From positions 1 through 34,994 of the forward strand of contig NZ_BMGC01000035.1 of the NCBI RefSeq assembly GCF_014639795.1: a DNA stretch of 34,994 nucleotides. Reading direction: 5' to 3'. The stretch's first letter is position 1. The number at the start of each line of letters is the position of its first letter. Below, piece by piece: positions 25,733 to 34,901 of the stretch. Source of the stretch: Gordonia jinhuaensis. Its GTDB lineage: Bacteria; Actinomycetota; Actinomycetes; Mycobacteriales; Mycobacteriaceae. The translations under genes were made by a program, and so were the position numbers. The notes beneath the pieces were generated by a model. It worked only from the letters and a program-made list of their open reading frames with translations. It did not search any database and was not told the DNA's origin.

Positions 25733-26421
25733 CCGCGGTGCTCACTCTGCTCGTGCGTCGTGCTGTCGGTCGTCCCCGTGTCGGTGTCCGTGTCGGGCTT
25801 GCGGATCGGGATGAGATCGCGAGCACCGGGTGACTGCGCGACCGAGACGAATCGCTGCACCACGGTGATCACGCTGCCCACGGCAAGGATCCACATGGCC
25901 ACGTGGATCGCCCACCACAGGCCCAGACCGGTCAGACCGGTACCCACCAGCACGATCACCAGCCGGTCGGGGCGTTCGATCCAGCCACCATCGGCCGAGA
26001 GACCGCTCGCCTCGGCACGCGCCTTGATGTAGGAGATCACCTGCGAGGCGACCAGACACACCAGGGTCAGTACGAACAGGATCTCGTGTGGTTTGGTGAC
26101 GATGGCCCACCACGCGAGCGAGCCGAAGATGGCTCCGTCGGCGATGCGATCGCAGGAGGCGTCGAGTACCGCACCGAAACGTGTCCCGCCGCCGCGGGCT
26201 CGTGCCATCGCGCCGTCGAGCATGTCGAACATGACGAACAGCCAGATCACCAGCGTGCCGGCGAACAGATAGCCGCGCGGGAACAGCGCGATCGCGGCGA
26301 CGACCGTGGCGATGGTCCCGACCACGGTCATGATGTCGGGTGTCAGTCCGGTGCGCAGCAGTGCCCGGCCGATCGGCGCGGTCACCTTGGACACCGAGGC
26401 GCGGCCCTTGATGCTCAGCAT
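25729..26421 (-). CDS. pgsA: Phosphatidylinositol phosphate synthase (CDP-alcohol phosphatidyltransferase PgsA1)
   Basis: This enzyme joins CDP-diacylglycerol to inositol 1-phosphate, giving the phosphatidylinositol phosphate that feeds PI and PIM synthesis. The 230-residue membrane protein has about six helices and the complete family motif D-G-x2-A-R-x8-G-x3-D-x3-D at residues 69-91 (DGAMAR, then RFGAVLDASCD). The start is ATG at 26421 with AGGA six bases upstream; the frame is open further but overlaps the HIT gene without a better signal. The C-terminus is a Thr/Asp-rich tail. Its genomic place before patA and pimA supports inositol phosphate, not glycerol phosphate, as acceptor. Confidence 0.95.
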   Translation of the reverse strand: MLSIKGRASVSKVTAPIGRALLRTGLTPDIMTVVGTIATVVAAIALFPRGYLFAGTLVIWLFVMFDMLDGAMARARGGGTRFGAVLDASCDRIADGAIFGSLAWWAIVTKPHEILFVLTLVCLVASQVISYIKARAEASGLSADGGWIERPDRLVIVLVGTGLTGLGLWWAIHVAMWILAVGSVITVVQRFVSVAQSPGARDLIPIRKPDTDTDTGTTDSTTHEQSEHRG

Positions 26422-26461
26422 GCTCGGTCCTGCCCCGACACCGCCGATGGTGGCGTGCTCA

Positions 26462-27115
26462 TCACGATCCCGTATCCGTGGCCAGTCGCACCCATGCGTC
26501 GGCGAGGAGTCCACGGGTGTCCCGGAGCAGCTGCGGGAGCACCTTGGTCTGTCCGATCACGGTGATGAAGTTCGCGTCGCCTCCCCACCTCGGCACGATG
26601 TGCTGGTGGATGTGCTCGGAGAGCGAGCCGCCTGCCGCCTCGCCGAGATTGAGTCCGACGTTGAAGGCATGCGGATGCGACACCGATTTGATCGTGCGGA
26701 TCATCTGCTGGGTGAAACGCATGAGTTCCACCGACTCCGCCTCGGTGAGGTCTTCGAGGTTGGCCACCTGTCGGTAGGGCACCACCATCGAGTGGCCGGG
26801 GTTGTAGGGGTACAGGTTCAGCACCGCATACACCGTCTCGCCGCGCGCGACGATCAGCCCGTCCTCGTCACTCATCCGGGGGATGTCGAGGAAGGGATGC
26901 GTGGACTTCGCCGACGAGCCCTCCGACGTGGTGAACTCACCGCGCGGGTCGTCGGGATCCGGGCGGGCCTGGGTGCCGATCGCCGGAACCGGCGACGCGA
27001 CATAGGACATCCGATGCGGACTCCATAACCGCTGCAGCCGGTCCGGTTCGCCCACGCCGACGTCGACGAGGTCGGGACCGCCCGGTGTACTCGGGTCATT
27101 CGCCAACGGAGTCAC
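26462..27115 (-). CDS. HIT-domain protein, probable Ap4A phosphorylase
   Basis: The 217-residue protein carries the HIT triad at His168-x-His170-x-His172 in [12 protein letters not shown]. The conserved nucleotide-binding half precedes it ([23 protein letters not shown], about 95-117). The orthologue at this place in M. tuberculosis, Rv2613c, is described as a diadenosine tetraphosphate phosphorylase, giving ADP and ATP from Ap4A plus phosphate. Synthetases such as the neighbouring ThrS can make Ap4A as a side product, so the pairing makes sense (inference). The start is GTG at 27115, overlapping the end of thrS by 20 bases; residues 1-75 are a poorly conserved extension, so the true start could be later. 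Confidence 0.88.
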   Translation of the reverse strand: MTPLANDPSTPGGPDLVDVGVGEPDRLQRLWSPHRMSYVASPVPAIGTQARPDPDDPRGEFTTSEGSSAKSTHPFLDIPRMSDEDGLIVARGETVYAVLNLYPYNPGHSMVVPYRQVANLEDLTEAESVELMRFTQQMIRTIKSVSHPHAFNVGLNLGEAAGGSLSEHIHQHIVPRWGGDANFITVIGQTKVLPQLLRDTRGLLADAWVRLATDTGS

Positions 27116-29180
27116 CTGCCCCGAGGGCGACAGAGAGATCGGCCAGGAGTTCGGCGCTCGGCGATTCGTTGCGACGCGTGCGGACCCAGTTCTCGATCGT
27201 CTCGATCGCGGTGGCCACCGGGACACCGTTGATCTGCGAGCCGTCGCGGAAGCGGAAGCTCACCGCACCGGCCTCGACATCGCGCTGTCCGGCCAGCAGC
27301 ATGAACGGCACCTTGCCGGTGGTGTGGTTGCGGATCTTCTTCTGCATGCGGTCGTCGGAGAAGTCGACCTCGGCGCGCAGTCCACGCGCCTTGAGCTGTG
27401 CGGTCACCTGGGCCAGATGATCGGCGAAGGCCTCGGCCACCGGGATTCCGACCACCTGCACAGGCGACAGCCATGCCGGGAACGCACCCGCGTAGTGCTC
27501 GGTGAGCACGCCGAAGAACCGTTCGATCGAGCCGAACAGCGCACGGTGGATCATCACCGGACGGTGTTTGGCGCCGTCGGGACCGGTGTACTCCAAGTCG
27601 AAACGTTCGGGCAGATTGAAGTCGAGCTGGATCGTCGACATCTGCCAGGTGCGTCCCAGCGCATCCTTGACCTGCACGGAGATCTTCGGTCCGTAGAACG
27701 CGGCGCCGCCGGGATCGGGCACCAGATCCAGACCCGACTCCCCCGCCACCTCGGCGAGCGTGGCCGTCGCGATATCCCACGTCTCGTCGTCGCCGACGGA
27801 CTTCTCGGGATTCTTCGTCGAGAGCTCGAGGTAGAAGTCGTCGAGGCCGTAATCCTTGAGCAGCTCGAGGACGAAGTTCAGCAGCGAGCGCAGCTCGTCG
27901 CGCATCTGCTCGCGGGTGCAGTAGATGTGCGCATCGTCCTGGGTGAATCCCCGCGCGCGGGTCAACCCGTGGATCACACCGGACTTCTCGTAGCGATATA
28001 CGGTGCCGAACTCGAAGAGCCGCAACGGCAGTTCGCGATAGGAGCGCCCGCGCGCACCGAAGATCAGGTTGTGCATGGGGCAGTTCATCGGCTTGAGGTA
28101 GTAGTCCTGAGCCGGCTTGCGCACCGTGCCGTCGTCGTTGAACTCGGCATCGAGCTGCATCGGGGGGAACATGCCCTCGGCGTACCAGTCGAGGTGACCC
28201 GACACCTCGTAGAGATGTCCCTTGGTGATGTGCGGGGTGTTGACGAACTCGTACCCGGCCTCGATGTGGCGACGGCGCGAGTAGTCCTCCATCTCGGTGC
28301 GGATGATGCCGCCCTTGGGATGGAACACCGGCAGGCCCGAGCCGAGCTCATCGGGGAAGCTGAACAGGTCGAGTTCGGCACCGAGCTTGCGATGGTCGCG
28401 GCGCTCGGCCTCGGCCAGCAGTTCGAGGTACTCGTCCTGCGCCTCGGCGGTCTCCCACGCCGTGCCGTAGATGCGCTGCAGGTCGGCGTTGGCCTGGTCA
28501 CCGCGCCAGTAGGCGGCCGAGCTGCGGGTCAGCTTGAAGGCCGCGATGTACTTCGTGGTCGGCACATGCGGGCCCCGGCACAGATCGCACCAGATGCGTT
28601 CGCCGGTGCGGGGATTGAGGTTGTCGTAGGCCGTCAGCTCGGCACCACCGACCTCCATCACCTCACTGTCCTCGGCGGCACCCTTGTCGTCGATCAGCTC
28701 GAGCTTGTAGGGCTCCTTGGCCAACTCGATGCGTGCCTCGTCCTTCGACGCGTAGACGCGGCGAGAGAAGCGCTGACCCGACTTGATGATCTGCTTCATC
28801 TTCTTCTCGAGGGCGGCGAGATCCTCGGGGGTGAACGGCTCGGCCACGTCGAAGTCGTAGTAGAAGCCGTCCTTGATGGGCGGTCCGATGCCGAGTTTGG
28901 CCTCGGGGAACAGATCCTGCACCGCCTGGGCGAGCACATGCGCGGTGGAGTGCCGGATCACGCTGCGGCCGGCCTCGGTGTTCGCCGCGACGGGTTCGAC
29001 GTCGGTGTCGAGCTCGGGCGCCCACGACAGGTCGCGCAGGGTGCCCGCCGCGTCACGGACCACCACGATCGCGTCGGCGCCCTTGTTCGGGAACTCGGCC
29101 TCGCGCAGCGCGGTGCCCGCAGTCGTCCCCGCAGGCACCTTGATGGTGGCTGGACGCGTGACGACGCTGTTCTCGGACAC
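27096..29180 (-). CDS. thrS: Threonyl-tRNA synthetase
   Basis: ThrS charges tRNA-Thr and edits mischarged serine. The 694-residue protein has an N-terminal TGS domain (about 8-65). The editing domain carries HSTAHVLAQ (77-85) and CDLCRGPH. The class II catalytic core carries [13 protein letters not shown], motif 2 with [26 protein letters not shown], and motif 3 near [13 protein letters not shown]. An anticodon-binding domain covers the last 110 residues. The start is GTG at 29180 with GAAGGAG nine bases upstream. TACGAT at 29253-29248 (minus strand) is a possible -10. It heads the thrS-HIT-pgsA-patA-pimA group. Confidence 0.97.
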   Translation of the reverse strand: MSENSVVTRPATIKVPAGTTAGTALREAEFPNKGADAIVVVRDAAGTLRDLSWAPELDTDVEPVAANTEAGRSVIRHSTAHVLAQAVQDLFPEAKLGIGPPIKDGFYYDFDVAEPFTPEDLAALEKKMKQIIKSGQRFSRRVYASKDEARIELAKEPYKLELIDDKGAAEDSEVMEVGGAELTAYDNLNPRTGERIWCDLCRGPHVPTTKYIAAFKLTRSSAAYWRGDQANADLQRIYGTAWETAEAQDEYLELLAEAERRDHRKLGAELDLFSFPDELGSGLPVFHPKGGIIRTEMEDYSRRRHIEAGYEFVNTPHITKGHLYEVSGHLDWYAEGMFPPMQLDAEFNDDGTVRKPAQDYYLKPMNCPMHNLIFGARGRSYRELPLRLFEFGTVYRYEKSGVIHGLTRARGFTQDDAHIYCTREQMRDELRSLLNFVLELLKDYGLDDFYLELSTKNPEKSVGDDETWDIATATLAEVAGESGLDLVPDPGGAAFYGPKISVQVKDALGRTWQMSTIQLDFNLPERFDLEYTGPDGAKHRPVMIHRALFGSIERFFGVLTEHYAGAFPAWLSPVQVVGIPVAEAFADHLAQVTAQLKARGLRAEVDFSDDRMQKKIRNHTTGKVPFMLLAGQRDVEAGAVSFRFRDGSQINGVPVATAIETIENWVRTRRNESPSAELLADLSVALGAGDSVGE

Positions 29181-29302
29181 GGTTGTCGACTCCTTCGAGT
29201 TGGGCGGTGACGGCACCGCCGGGTGCGCACGGCAGTGCTCAGGTGTGATCGTATCGGGCGGGCACCCCCGCGGCGGGCGCGCCTACCCCGGTGCACCGTC
29301 GG

Positions 29303-29848
29303 CTAGCCGAACAGCGGGCTCGCGAGCCACTGCTCGTGGACGCCGAACCACCCAGCGACCGCGTTCAGCACGCCCAGCGCCCACAGCATCAGCAGCACCA
29401 GGATCACGCAGGCGATCCCGAACAGCGCCTGCACCGACCAGTGCTGGCGCTTGTACCACTCCTCGAACTTGTCGTATTTGTCCCTGGCGAACAGCAGCAG
29501 GCGGTGCGCCCAGCTGAACTCACTGGCCAGGATGCCCAGGCCGACGAACACGACCGCCCAACCGGGTCCCGGGTACGGGATCATGATGATCCCCACCACC
29601 AGCACGACCGCGCCGATCACGCCAACCACGATCCGGTACACGAGGTCGATGGTGGGATTCTGGGCGATCTTCTCCCGCCACTCGCGGACCCGATCCGGCA
29701 GGAATGCCCCGGGCTGCGAATCGTCGTCGGTGTTGACCGACGTGTTGGGGTCCACAGAAGTGTCGGAACCGGCACGCTCGCTCGACGCGACCGACGAGTC
29801 GAAATCGGTCACGCCCGACTCCTCTGATTCTTCTGCCATGCCGGCCAT
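29303..29848 (-). CDS. PGPGW-motif membrane protein (TIGR02611-type)
   Basis: The 181-residue protein has an acidic, Ser/Asp-rich cytoplasmic head (1-50), a short amphipathic stretch (WREKIAQNPT) and three membrane helices (about 69-90, 93-112 and 138-165). The loop between the first two bears the signature IPYPGPGWAV that names the family. A charged loop DKYDKFEEWYKRQHW separates helices two and three. The start is ATG at 29848 with AGGGAGG four bases upstream; a second ATG three codons in is possible. Function unknown. It lies about 120 bp upstream of thrS and downstream of the DUF305 gene, all on one strand. Confidence 0.88.
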   Translation of the reverse strand: MAGMAEESEESGVTDFDSSVASSERAGSDTSVDPNTSVNTDDDSQPGAFLPDRVREWREKIAQNPTIDLVYRIVVGVIGAVVLVVGIIMIPYPGPGWAVVFVGLGILASEFSWAHRLLLFARDKYDKFEEWYKRQHWSVQALFGIACVILVLLMLWALGVLNAVAGWFGVHEQWLASPLFG

Positions 29849-29967
29849 CGACCCTCCCTTCGGCTCGCTGAACGGTCGCCCCGGTGCATGGTTGCCCGGT
29901 TGCGACGGTGGCCACCGAGTCTAGAGGTCCGCGAAATACGCGGCCGCCGTACGACGCCTCCCGCAGG

Positions 29968-30693
29968 TCACAGGGTCTGCAGCAGTGAGCGCATCTGGTC
30001 GATCTGCGCCTGCTGCGAGGTGACGATCGACTGCGCAAGGGCTTTCGCGTCGGTGTTCTCGCCCGACGTCAGCTCGGTCCGAGCCATGTCGATCGCGCCC
30101 TGATGGTGAGTGATCATCTGTGTCAGGTAGAGCTTGGCGGCATCGTTGCCCTGTGCGTTGCGCAGCGCGTTCATGTCGTCGGCCGACATCCCACCGGCCA
30201 TCTGGTGATCGGTGCCCCCGTCCATTCCGGCCATCGCCGAGGACGCCGCGCTGCCCTCAGGGGTCGCCGAACCCGACGCCGCGACTCCCCAGTCCGACAG
30301 CCACCGCTGCATTGTCACGATCTCCGGCGCCTGGTCTGATTTGATCTTCGTGGCCAGCGCCACCACTCGTGAGTCCACTCCCTGCTTGCCCAGGAGGATC
30401 TCCGACATCTCCACCGCCTGCAGGTGGTGCGGGATCATCATCGAGGCGAACATCACGTCCCCGTCGTTGTGCGCGCTCGACGAATTCGACTCCGATGCAA
30501 CCGATGAGCCGCCACCCATACCGGCCATCCCGGCCATGTCACCGGTCATCGACGTCGACGTACCCGAGTCCGAGCTCGACGAGTCACTGTCACCACATCC
30601 GGCCAGCAGCCCGACGGACACCACTGCCGCGCCGATCACCGCCGAAGCCACCACCGTCGAACGCCGAACCGATCCGCTGAGCCAACTACGCAT
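29968..30693 (-). CDS. DUF305-family lipoprotein, Met/His-rich
   Basis: The 241-residue protein starts with a basic head, a hydrophobic helix (about 13-30) and a lipobox LLAGC, with the lipid-bearing cysteine at 33. Two DUF305 repeats follow: MMIPHHLQAVEMSE (85-98) and QMITHHQGAIDMAR (192-205), the paired His-His helices of this ferritin-like fold. Met-rich stretches (MTGDMAGMAGMGG near 49-61 and MAGMDGGTDHQMAGGM near 154-169) resemble sites that bind copper in other exported proteins; this is inference. The start ATG at 30693 has GAGGAGG four bases upstream. It is divergent from the cation antiporter gene, with 175 bp between them. Confidence 0.9.
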   Translation of the reverse strand: MRSWLSGSVRRSTVVASAVIGAAVVSVGLLAGCGDSDSSSSDSGTSTSMTGDMAGMAGMGGGSSVASESNSSSAHNDGDVMFASMMIPHHLQAVEMSEILLGKQGVDSRVVALATKIKSDQAPEIVTMQRWLSDWGVAASGSATPEGSAASSAMAGMDGGTDHQMAGGMSADDMNALRNAQGNDAAKLYLTQMITHHQGAIDMARTELTSGENTDAKALAQSIVTSQQAQIDQMRSLLQTL

Positions 30694-30868
30694 TGCGCCT
30701 CCTCGATGTGTCGATTCCAACCATATAGTGCCCGATGGCCGAACCCGCAGCCGGCCACTGGTACGACATGCAAAACTCGGGTAGTAGTGGTATGGAAGCC
30801 GTCGCCGGGACGACCCGGCGGTGACGTCACGAGCAGGGACGGCCCCGCGAAAGCGCAGATGACGTTCG

Positions 30869-32146
30869 ATGACTGCGACCCGCTCACACGACCCGACGCG
30901 ACTGCCCGATCGCGCGCTTGTGTCAGATCCAGCCCCGGTGCCAGAGCCCACCCGATCCCGGACCGCCGTCGCTCCGCAGGTCACCCCGGAGCGGCCGCAC
31001 CGCATTCTCACACCGATATCGATGATCGGGCTGACGGTGGGCTGGAGTTCGGTTCTGGCCGTCACGGCCGGCCACGCGACGCTCTCTACGCATCTGCCGA
31101 CAGCCGCTCTGACCGCGGTACTCGCGGCGATCGTTGCGGTCATCATCCTGTGCGCATTCGGTGTGGTGGCCCAGGCCGAGCGGCTCGCCGATCGTCTCGG
31201 CGACCCGTACGGCACCCTGGTCCTGACGCTGTCGGTGGTGATCGTCGAAGTGATCTTGATCTCCGCGGTGATGTTCGCGCCAGGCGGGGACCGCAGCGCC
31301 GCACGCGATTCGGTAATGGCCGTCTCGATGATCATCCTCGACCTCGTGATCGGGGCGGCCATGGTCATCGCCGCGCTGGTCGCGCGACGACGCCACCGCG
31401 ACGCCCAGCAAGCGAACCGGCGCGGTGTGGCCACCTACCTCTCCCTGATCGCGGTGCTGGCGACGATGGGCCTGGCACTGCCCCGCGTGATCGGTGCGCA
31501 CGGCACGCTGAGCACACCGGCGGCGGTGGCCGTCGCGGTGGTCACGATCGGTCTCTACACAGCATTTCTCGTCCACCAACTCGGGAGCGGCCGATCAGAC
31601 TTCCAGGAGGTCGACCACGCCGCACCCCGCCGCCGCGGATCGGTGTACCCGAGCCGGGCGGACGGCTCGGTCAGATCGGTTCTCCTCGGCCACCGCCGCG
31701 AGATCGCATTGCGCGCCGTGGTGTTGATGCTGCTGATCCTGCCGATCGTCGCGCTGTCACACACGATGGCCACGCTTTTGCACGACGCGCTGGACCGCGT
31801 CGGAGCACCGGTGGCGCTGTCGGGTGTGCTCATCGCGATGATCGTGTTTCTCCCCGAGGCGATCACCACGTTGCGCAGTTCGGCGGCCGGGCAGATGCAG
31901 CGCGTCAGCAACCTGTGTCACGGTGCGCTGCTGTCCACACTGGGCCTGACGATCCCCGCGGTCCTGGCGGTGGGGCTGATCACCGATCAGACAGTGGTGC
32001 TCGGCGAGAGCACCGTGAACCTCGCATTTCTCGCGGCAACAGTGCTGATCAGCGCGATCACCTTCTCCCGCGCACAAGTCACGGCGTGGGCCGGGTTCGC
32101 CCATCTGGTGGTGTTCACCGCCTACGCGGTGACCCTGTTCACCTGA
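30869..32146 (+). CDS. ChaA-type calcium/cation:proton antiporter
   Basis: The 425-residue protein has a short soluble head (1-45) and about eleven membrane helices in two inverted halves, as in the sodium/calcium exchanger superfamily. Each half has its conserved acidic motif: GDPYGTLVLTLSVVIVEVILI (about 110-130), and VFLPEAITTLRSSAAGQM near residues 329-346 with the Pro-Glu pair. Between the halves is a charged cytosolic loop (about 245-275). ChaA proteins export Ca2+, Na+ or K+ in exchange for H+. The start is ATG at 30869, without a clear ribosome site. It is divergent from the DUF305 lipoprotein gene and convergent with the nitroreductase gene. Confidence 0.88.
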   Translation: MTATRSHDPTRLPDRALVSDPAPVPEPTRSRTAVAPQVTPERPHRILTPISMIGLTVGWSSVLAVTAGHATLSTHLPTAALTAVLAAIVAVIILCAFGVVAQAERLADRLGDPYGTLVLTLSVVIVEVILISAVMFAPGGDRSAARDSVMAVSMIILDLVIGAAMVIAALVARRRHRDAQQANRRGVATYLSLIAVLATMGLALPRVIGAHGTLSTPAAVAVAVVTIGLYTAFLVHQLGSGRSDFQEVDHAAPRRRGSVYPSRADGSVRSVLLGHRREIALRAVVLMLLILPIVALSHTMATLLHDALDRVGAPVALSGVLIAMIVFLPEAITTLRSSAAGQMQRVSNLCHGALLSTLGLTIPAVLAVGLITDQTVVLGESTVNLAFLAATVLISAITFSRAQVTAWAGFAHLVVFTAYAVTLFT

Positions 32147-32214
32147 GATCCCACGCCGAACCCCCCGCGCACCGCACCGGTGATCGCCGCAGACCTCGTG
32201 ACATGCGCAGCACT

Positions 32215-32739
32215 TCACCCCACGTCGGGGTGATGGACTCGTAACAGTTCGTCGGTGCTGCGGCGGCCGGTGGGAATCGCACTGCGCACACCCGCTGGCG
32301 GCTGACCGGGATGACCGAGCGCGATGGCGTGCCGAGCCACCCAGCCCGGCTCAGCACCGAGCAGCTGCGCCGTTCGAGCGGAGTTCTGCTCCGGGTAGAG
32401 GCTGACCACACAGGTGCCCAATCCGCGCGAATTCGCCGCCAGTACGACCGATTGCACCAACCGACCGACGTCAAATTCGGTGTCGAGGTTGCGTTCGGCC
32501 GGGCTCAACACCACCAGCACCACCGATGCGTGCTCGACATGGGCGGCATAGGCACCCGACTGCGCGATCGCTCGTCGCGTCGGATGGTCGAACACGGCCA
32601 CGAAGCGCCACGGCTGACGGTTTCGCGCCGAGCCCGTCCACCGCGCCTCGTCGATCAGTGCTCGCACCTGGTCGACCGTCACCGGATCGTCGGTGTAGGT
32701 CCGCACCGTTGCGGCGGCAATCAGCGAGCGCAGGTTCAT
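32215..32739 (-). CDS. Nitroreductase-family flavoprotein
   Basis: The 174-residue protein matches small FMN-dependent nitroreductase-fold proteins. MNLRSLIAAATVRTYTDDPV holds the N-terminal FMN phosphate contacts (Arg), WTGSARNRQPWRFVAV follows (about 35-50), and DVGRLVQSVVLAANSRGLGTCV lies near 91-112. IALGHPGQPP is close to the end. Such enzymes reduce nitro groups, quinones or enones with NAD(P)H; the substrate is not predictable. ATG 32739 fits the family's usual start; a GTG six codons upstream (32757) is possible. It converges with the antiporter gene and follows the phospholipase C gene. Confidence 0.85.
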   Translation of the reverse strand: MNLRSLIAAATVRTYTDDPVTVDQVRALIDEARWTGSARNRQPWRFVAVFDHPTRRAIAQSGAYAAHVEHASVVLVVLSPAERNLDTEFDVGRLVQSVVLAANSRGLGTCVVSLYPEQNSARTAQLLGAEPGWVARHAIALGHPGQPPAGVRSAIPTGRRSTDELLRVHHPDVG

Positions 32740-32790
32740 GCGGTCATCGTGCCCCACACCAACCTGTGCTCACCGAAGCCCCGCCCTCGG

Positions 32791-34842
32791 TCACGCCGCG
32801 CTGACGCGCCCGGCGTACCGGTGGGTGAACCCGTCGGCGGTGTCGGCCTTCACGATCACGTCGTAGTAGCCGTCGCGCGACAGCGGCCACGACATCGAGC
32901 GACGGCCCCGCGGAGGTACCACCACTGTTGTCTGTCGACCATCGAAATCGTTGGGGGTCAGCGTGTATCGAATCGTTGTGGAACCCTCGTTGGCGAGGAT
33001 GAGCTCCACGGAACGACGAAACCCGTTGTGGATCAGCGCATCGACCACCGGCACCGCGCTGTTGGCGGCACCCGCAGGAACCACCGTCCCGGCGAACGAC
33101 CGTACGAATCGGTCGGGACCATAGATCGAGAAGGCATATTTGCCGGCGGTGTCGGCAGTGTTCCACACATAGTCCTTCGGATTGCCGACGGTGATGGTGT
33201 GCGGGTCGGCAGCGAAGGTCCGGTAGGCATCGGGGTATACCGACATGCTCATCCCCTGACGGCCCGAGTTGGTCATGGTGGCCGTCACCGTTCCGGCGGC
33301 ACGGTCAACGCGCACCCGAGCGTGCGGCTGATACGGAACGGGCCGGCGCCGAAGGCTTCCCGGCTCCTGCGTGGGCATCTTCTGCGTGAAAGGGGCGGGA
33401 ACCGCCAGCGCGATCGGCGCCTTCCACGCATCGGCGGTGGCCGCCGCGGCGAGCACCGACGTGTCGGGCAGCGGCGGCAACGAGTTGTCGAAGTGCCGGA
33501 AGTCGATGGCCGAGGTGAGATCGCCGCATACCGTGCGGCGCCAGTCGCTGATGTTCGGCGACTTCGCCGGCTTCCCCAGCGTCTCGGTCCAGTGCTCGAG
33601 GAACTGGATGATCGAGGTGTGGTCGAAGACCTCGGAGGAGACCCATCCCCCGCGAGTCCACGGCGACACCAGGATCATCGGCACTCGTGCACCCGGACCG
33701 ATCGGCTGCCCGCCGATGAACTCCTCGGCGGTACCGCCCTCGGGGAGCGGTGCGGGCACGTGATCGAAGTAGCCGTCGTTCTCGTCGAAGGTCATGATCA
33801 GCAGCGTCGAATCCCACAGCTCCTGATTGCTGTGCAGCGCCTTGATGACCCGGTCGCTGAACACCGCACCCCAATCCGGTGCGGCTGAGGGGTGTTCGCA
33901 CCACAGGTACGGTGCGACCACCCAGGACACCTCGGGCAGGGTGCCATTCGCGCAGTCGGCGATGAAGTCCTTGAGCACGTAGTCGAGGTTCGCCGACGAG
34001 TTCGGGACGCCTGCGGGCGGTGCAGTGTGGGTCTCGAGCACGTTGGCCCGCGCGAGCAGCCCGTCCGGCGACGTGTCGGCGCCAGCCGCAGCGGGGTTGT
34101 AGGCCCTGAACGAGCGCACCGTGTTGTCGGTGTAGTCGCCGAGCCAGCCGTCGTCGGTGTTGTTGTTGACGTAGGTCTGCCAGGTGACACCGGCAGCCTG
34201 CAGCGCCTCCGGATAGGTCTGCCAGGTGTAGCCGTACTTGTAGTCGCCGTCGTTGCCGGTGACCGGTCCGCCACCGGTCGCGGAGGGGTCCACCATCCCC
34301 GACCACATGTAGATCCGGTTGGGGCTGGTGGGTCCGGCCAGCGAGCAGTGGTTGTGGTCGCAGATCGTGTAGGCACTGGCCAGCGCGTGCTGCCACGGGA
34401 TGTCATCGCCGCTGAAGTAGCCCATCGTCTGGTTGCCCTTGGCCGCGACCCACCGGTTCATCTTCCCCTGCGACCAGGCGTCATGACCCCCCGACCAGCT
34501 GTGGTCGAGGCCACCTGCGTTCTGCGCGTTGTACTTTCGCGAGTCCAGTCGATACGGCAGCAGATAGGGCTTGTCGATCCGTGTGGCCGGCTGGGCGAAG
34601 ACGTCGGTGCCGTCAGGAAATCGCAGCGCCTGCTTGTCGTCGAAACCGCGCACGCCACCGAGCGTCCCATAGTAGTGATCGAAGGAGCGGTTCTCCTGCA
34701 TCAGGATCACCACATGCTTCAGGTCGGCAATGGTTCCTGTCCTGCCGTGCGGGACAGTCTGTTTCGCGGTAGTCGGCGCAGCCGCCGCTGCACCCGCTCC
34801 CCCGAGTCCTCCAGCAGCCACGGCGGCGGCACCACCTGCCAC
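32791..34842 (-). CDS. Phospholipase C (PlcA/acid phosphatase superfamily), 5' end lost beside an IS element
   Basis: This is an exported phosphoesterase with the family's N-terminal signature VVILMQENRSFDHYYGTLGG (44-63), SPNRIYMWSG, TFDENDGYFDHVP and a C-terminal pair of beta domains, as in bacterial phospholipases C. From the first usable codon, GTG 34842, it is 683 residues. Upstream in the same frame the DNA still encodes GKPGLSRRRLLQAVGAVAGG, a clear twin-arginine signal. However, between GTG 34842 and the in-frame TAA at 34929-34927 there is no ATG, GTG or TTG. An IS4-family element begins at about 34902 where the original start should be. The Tat signal is therefore cut off from its start and the gene is probably inactive or made without export. 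Confidence 0.88.
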   Translation of the reverse strand: MAGGAAAVAAGGLGGAGAAAAAPTTAKQTVPHGRTGTIADLKHVVILMQENRSFDHYYGTLGGVRGFDDKQALRFPDGTDVFAQPATRIDKPYLLPYRLDSRKYNAQNAGGLDHSWSGGHDAWSQGKMNRWVAAKGNQTMGYFSGDDIPWQHALASAYTICDHNHCSLAGPTSPNRIYMWSGMVDPSATGGGPVTGNDGDYKYGYTWQTYPEALQAAGVTWQTYVNNNTDDGWLGDYTDNTVRSFRAYNPAAAGADTSPDGLLARANVLETHTAPPAGVPNSSANLDYVLKDFIADCANGTLPEVSWVVAPYLWCEHPSAAPDWGAVFSDRVIKALHSNQELWDSTLLIMTFDENDGYFDHVPAPLPEGGTAEEFIGGQPIGPGARVPMILVSPWTRGGWVSSEVFDHTSIIQFLEHWTETLGKPAKSPNISDWRRTVCGDLTSAIDFRHFDNSLPPLPDTSVLAAAATADAWKAPIALAVPAPFTQKMPTQEPGSLRRRPVPYQPHARVRVDRAAGTVTATMTNSGRQGMSMSVYPDAYRTFAADPHTITVGNPKDYVWNTADTAGKYAFSIYGPDRFVRSFAGTVVPAGAANSAVPVVDALIHNGFRRSVELILANEGSTTIRYTLTPNDFDGRQTTVVVPPRGRRSMSWPLSRDGYYDVIVKADTADGFTHRYAGRVSAA

Positions 34843-34901
34843 CGCACCGACCGCCTGCAGCAGGCGACGCCGAGACAGACCCGGTTTACCCCAATACCGT
34901 T

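Noticed and set aside
27324-29210. 628-codon plus-strand open frame antisense to thrS
   Set aside because: High-GC codon bias leaves the complementary frame open; the product has no recognisable domain and mirrors thrS along its length.
30706-32244. 512-codon plus-strand frame overlapping the cation antiporter gene
   Set aside because: It is the other frame of the antiporter gene; Arg/Pro-rich with no membrane helices, whereas the 30869-32146 frame has clear paired exchanger motifs.
32311-33888. 525-codon plus-strand open frame antisense to the nitroreductase and phospholipase C genes
   Set aside because: It crosses two real genes on the other strand and has Arg/His-rich shadow composition with no family signature.
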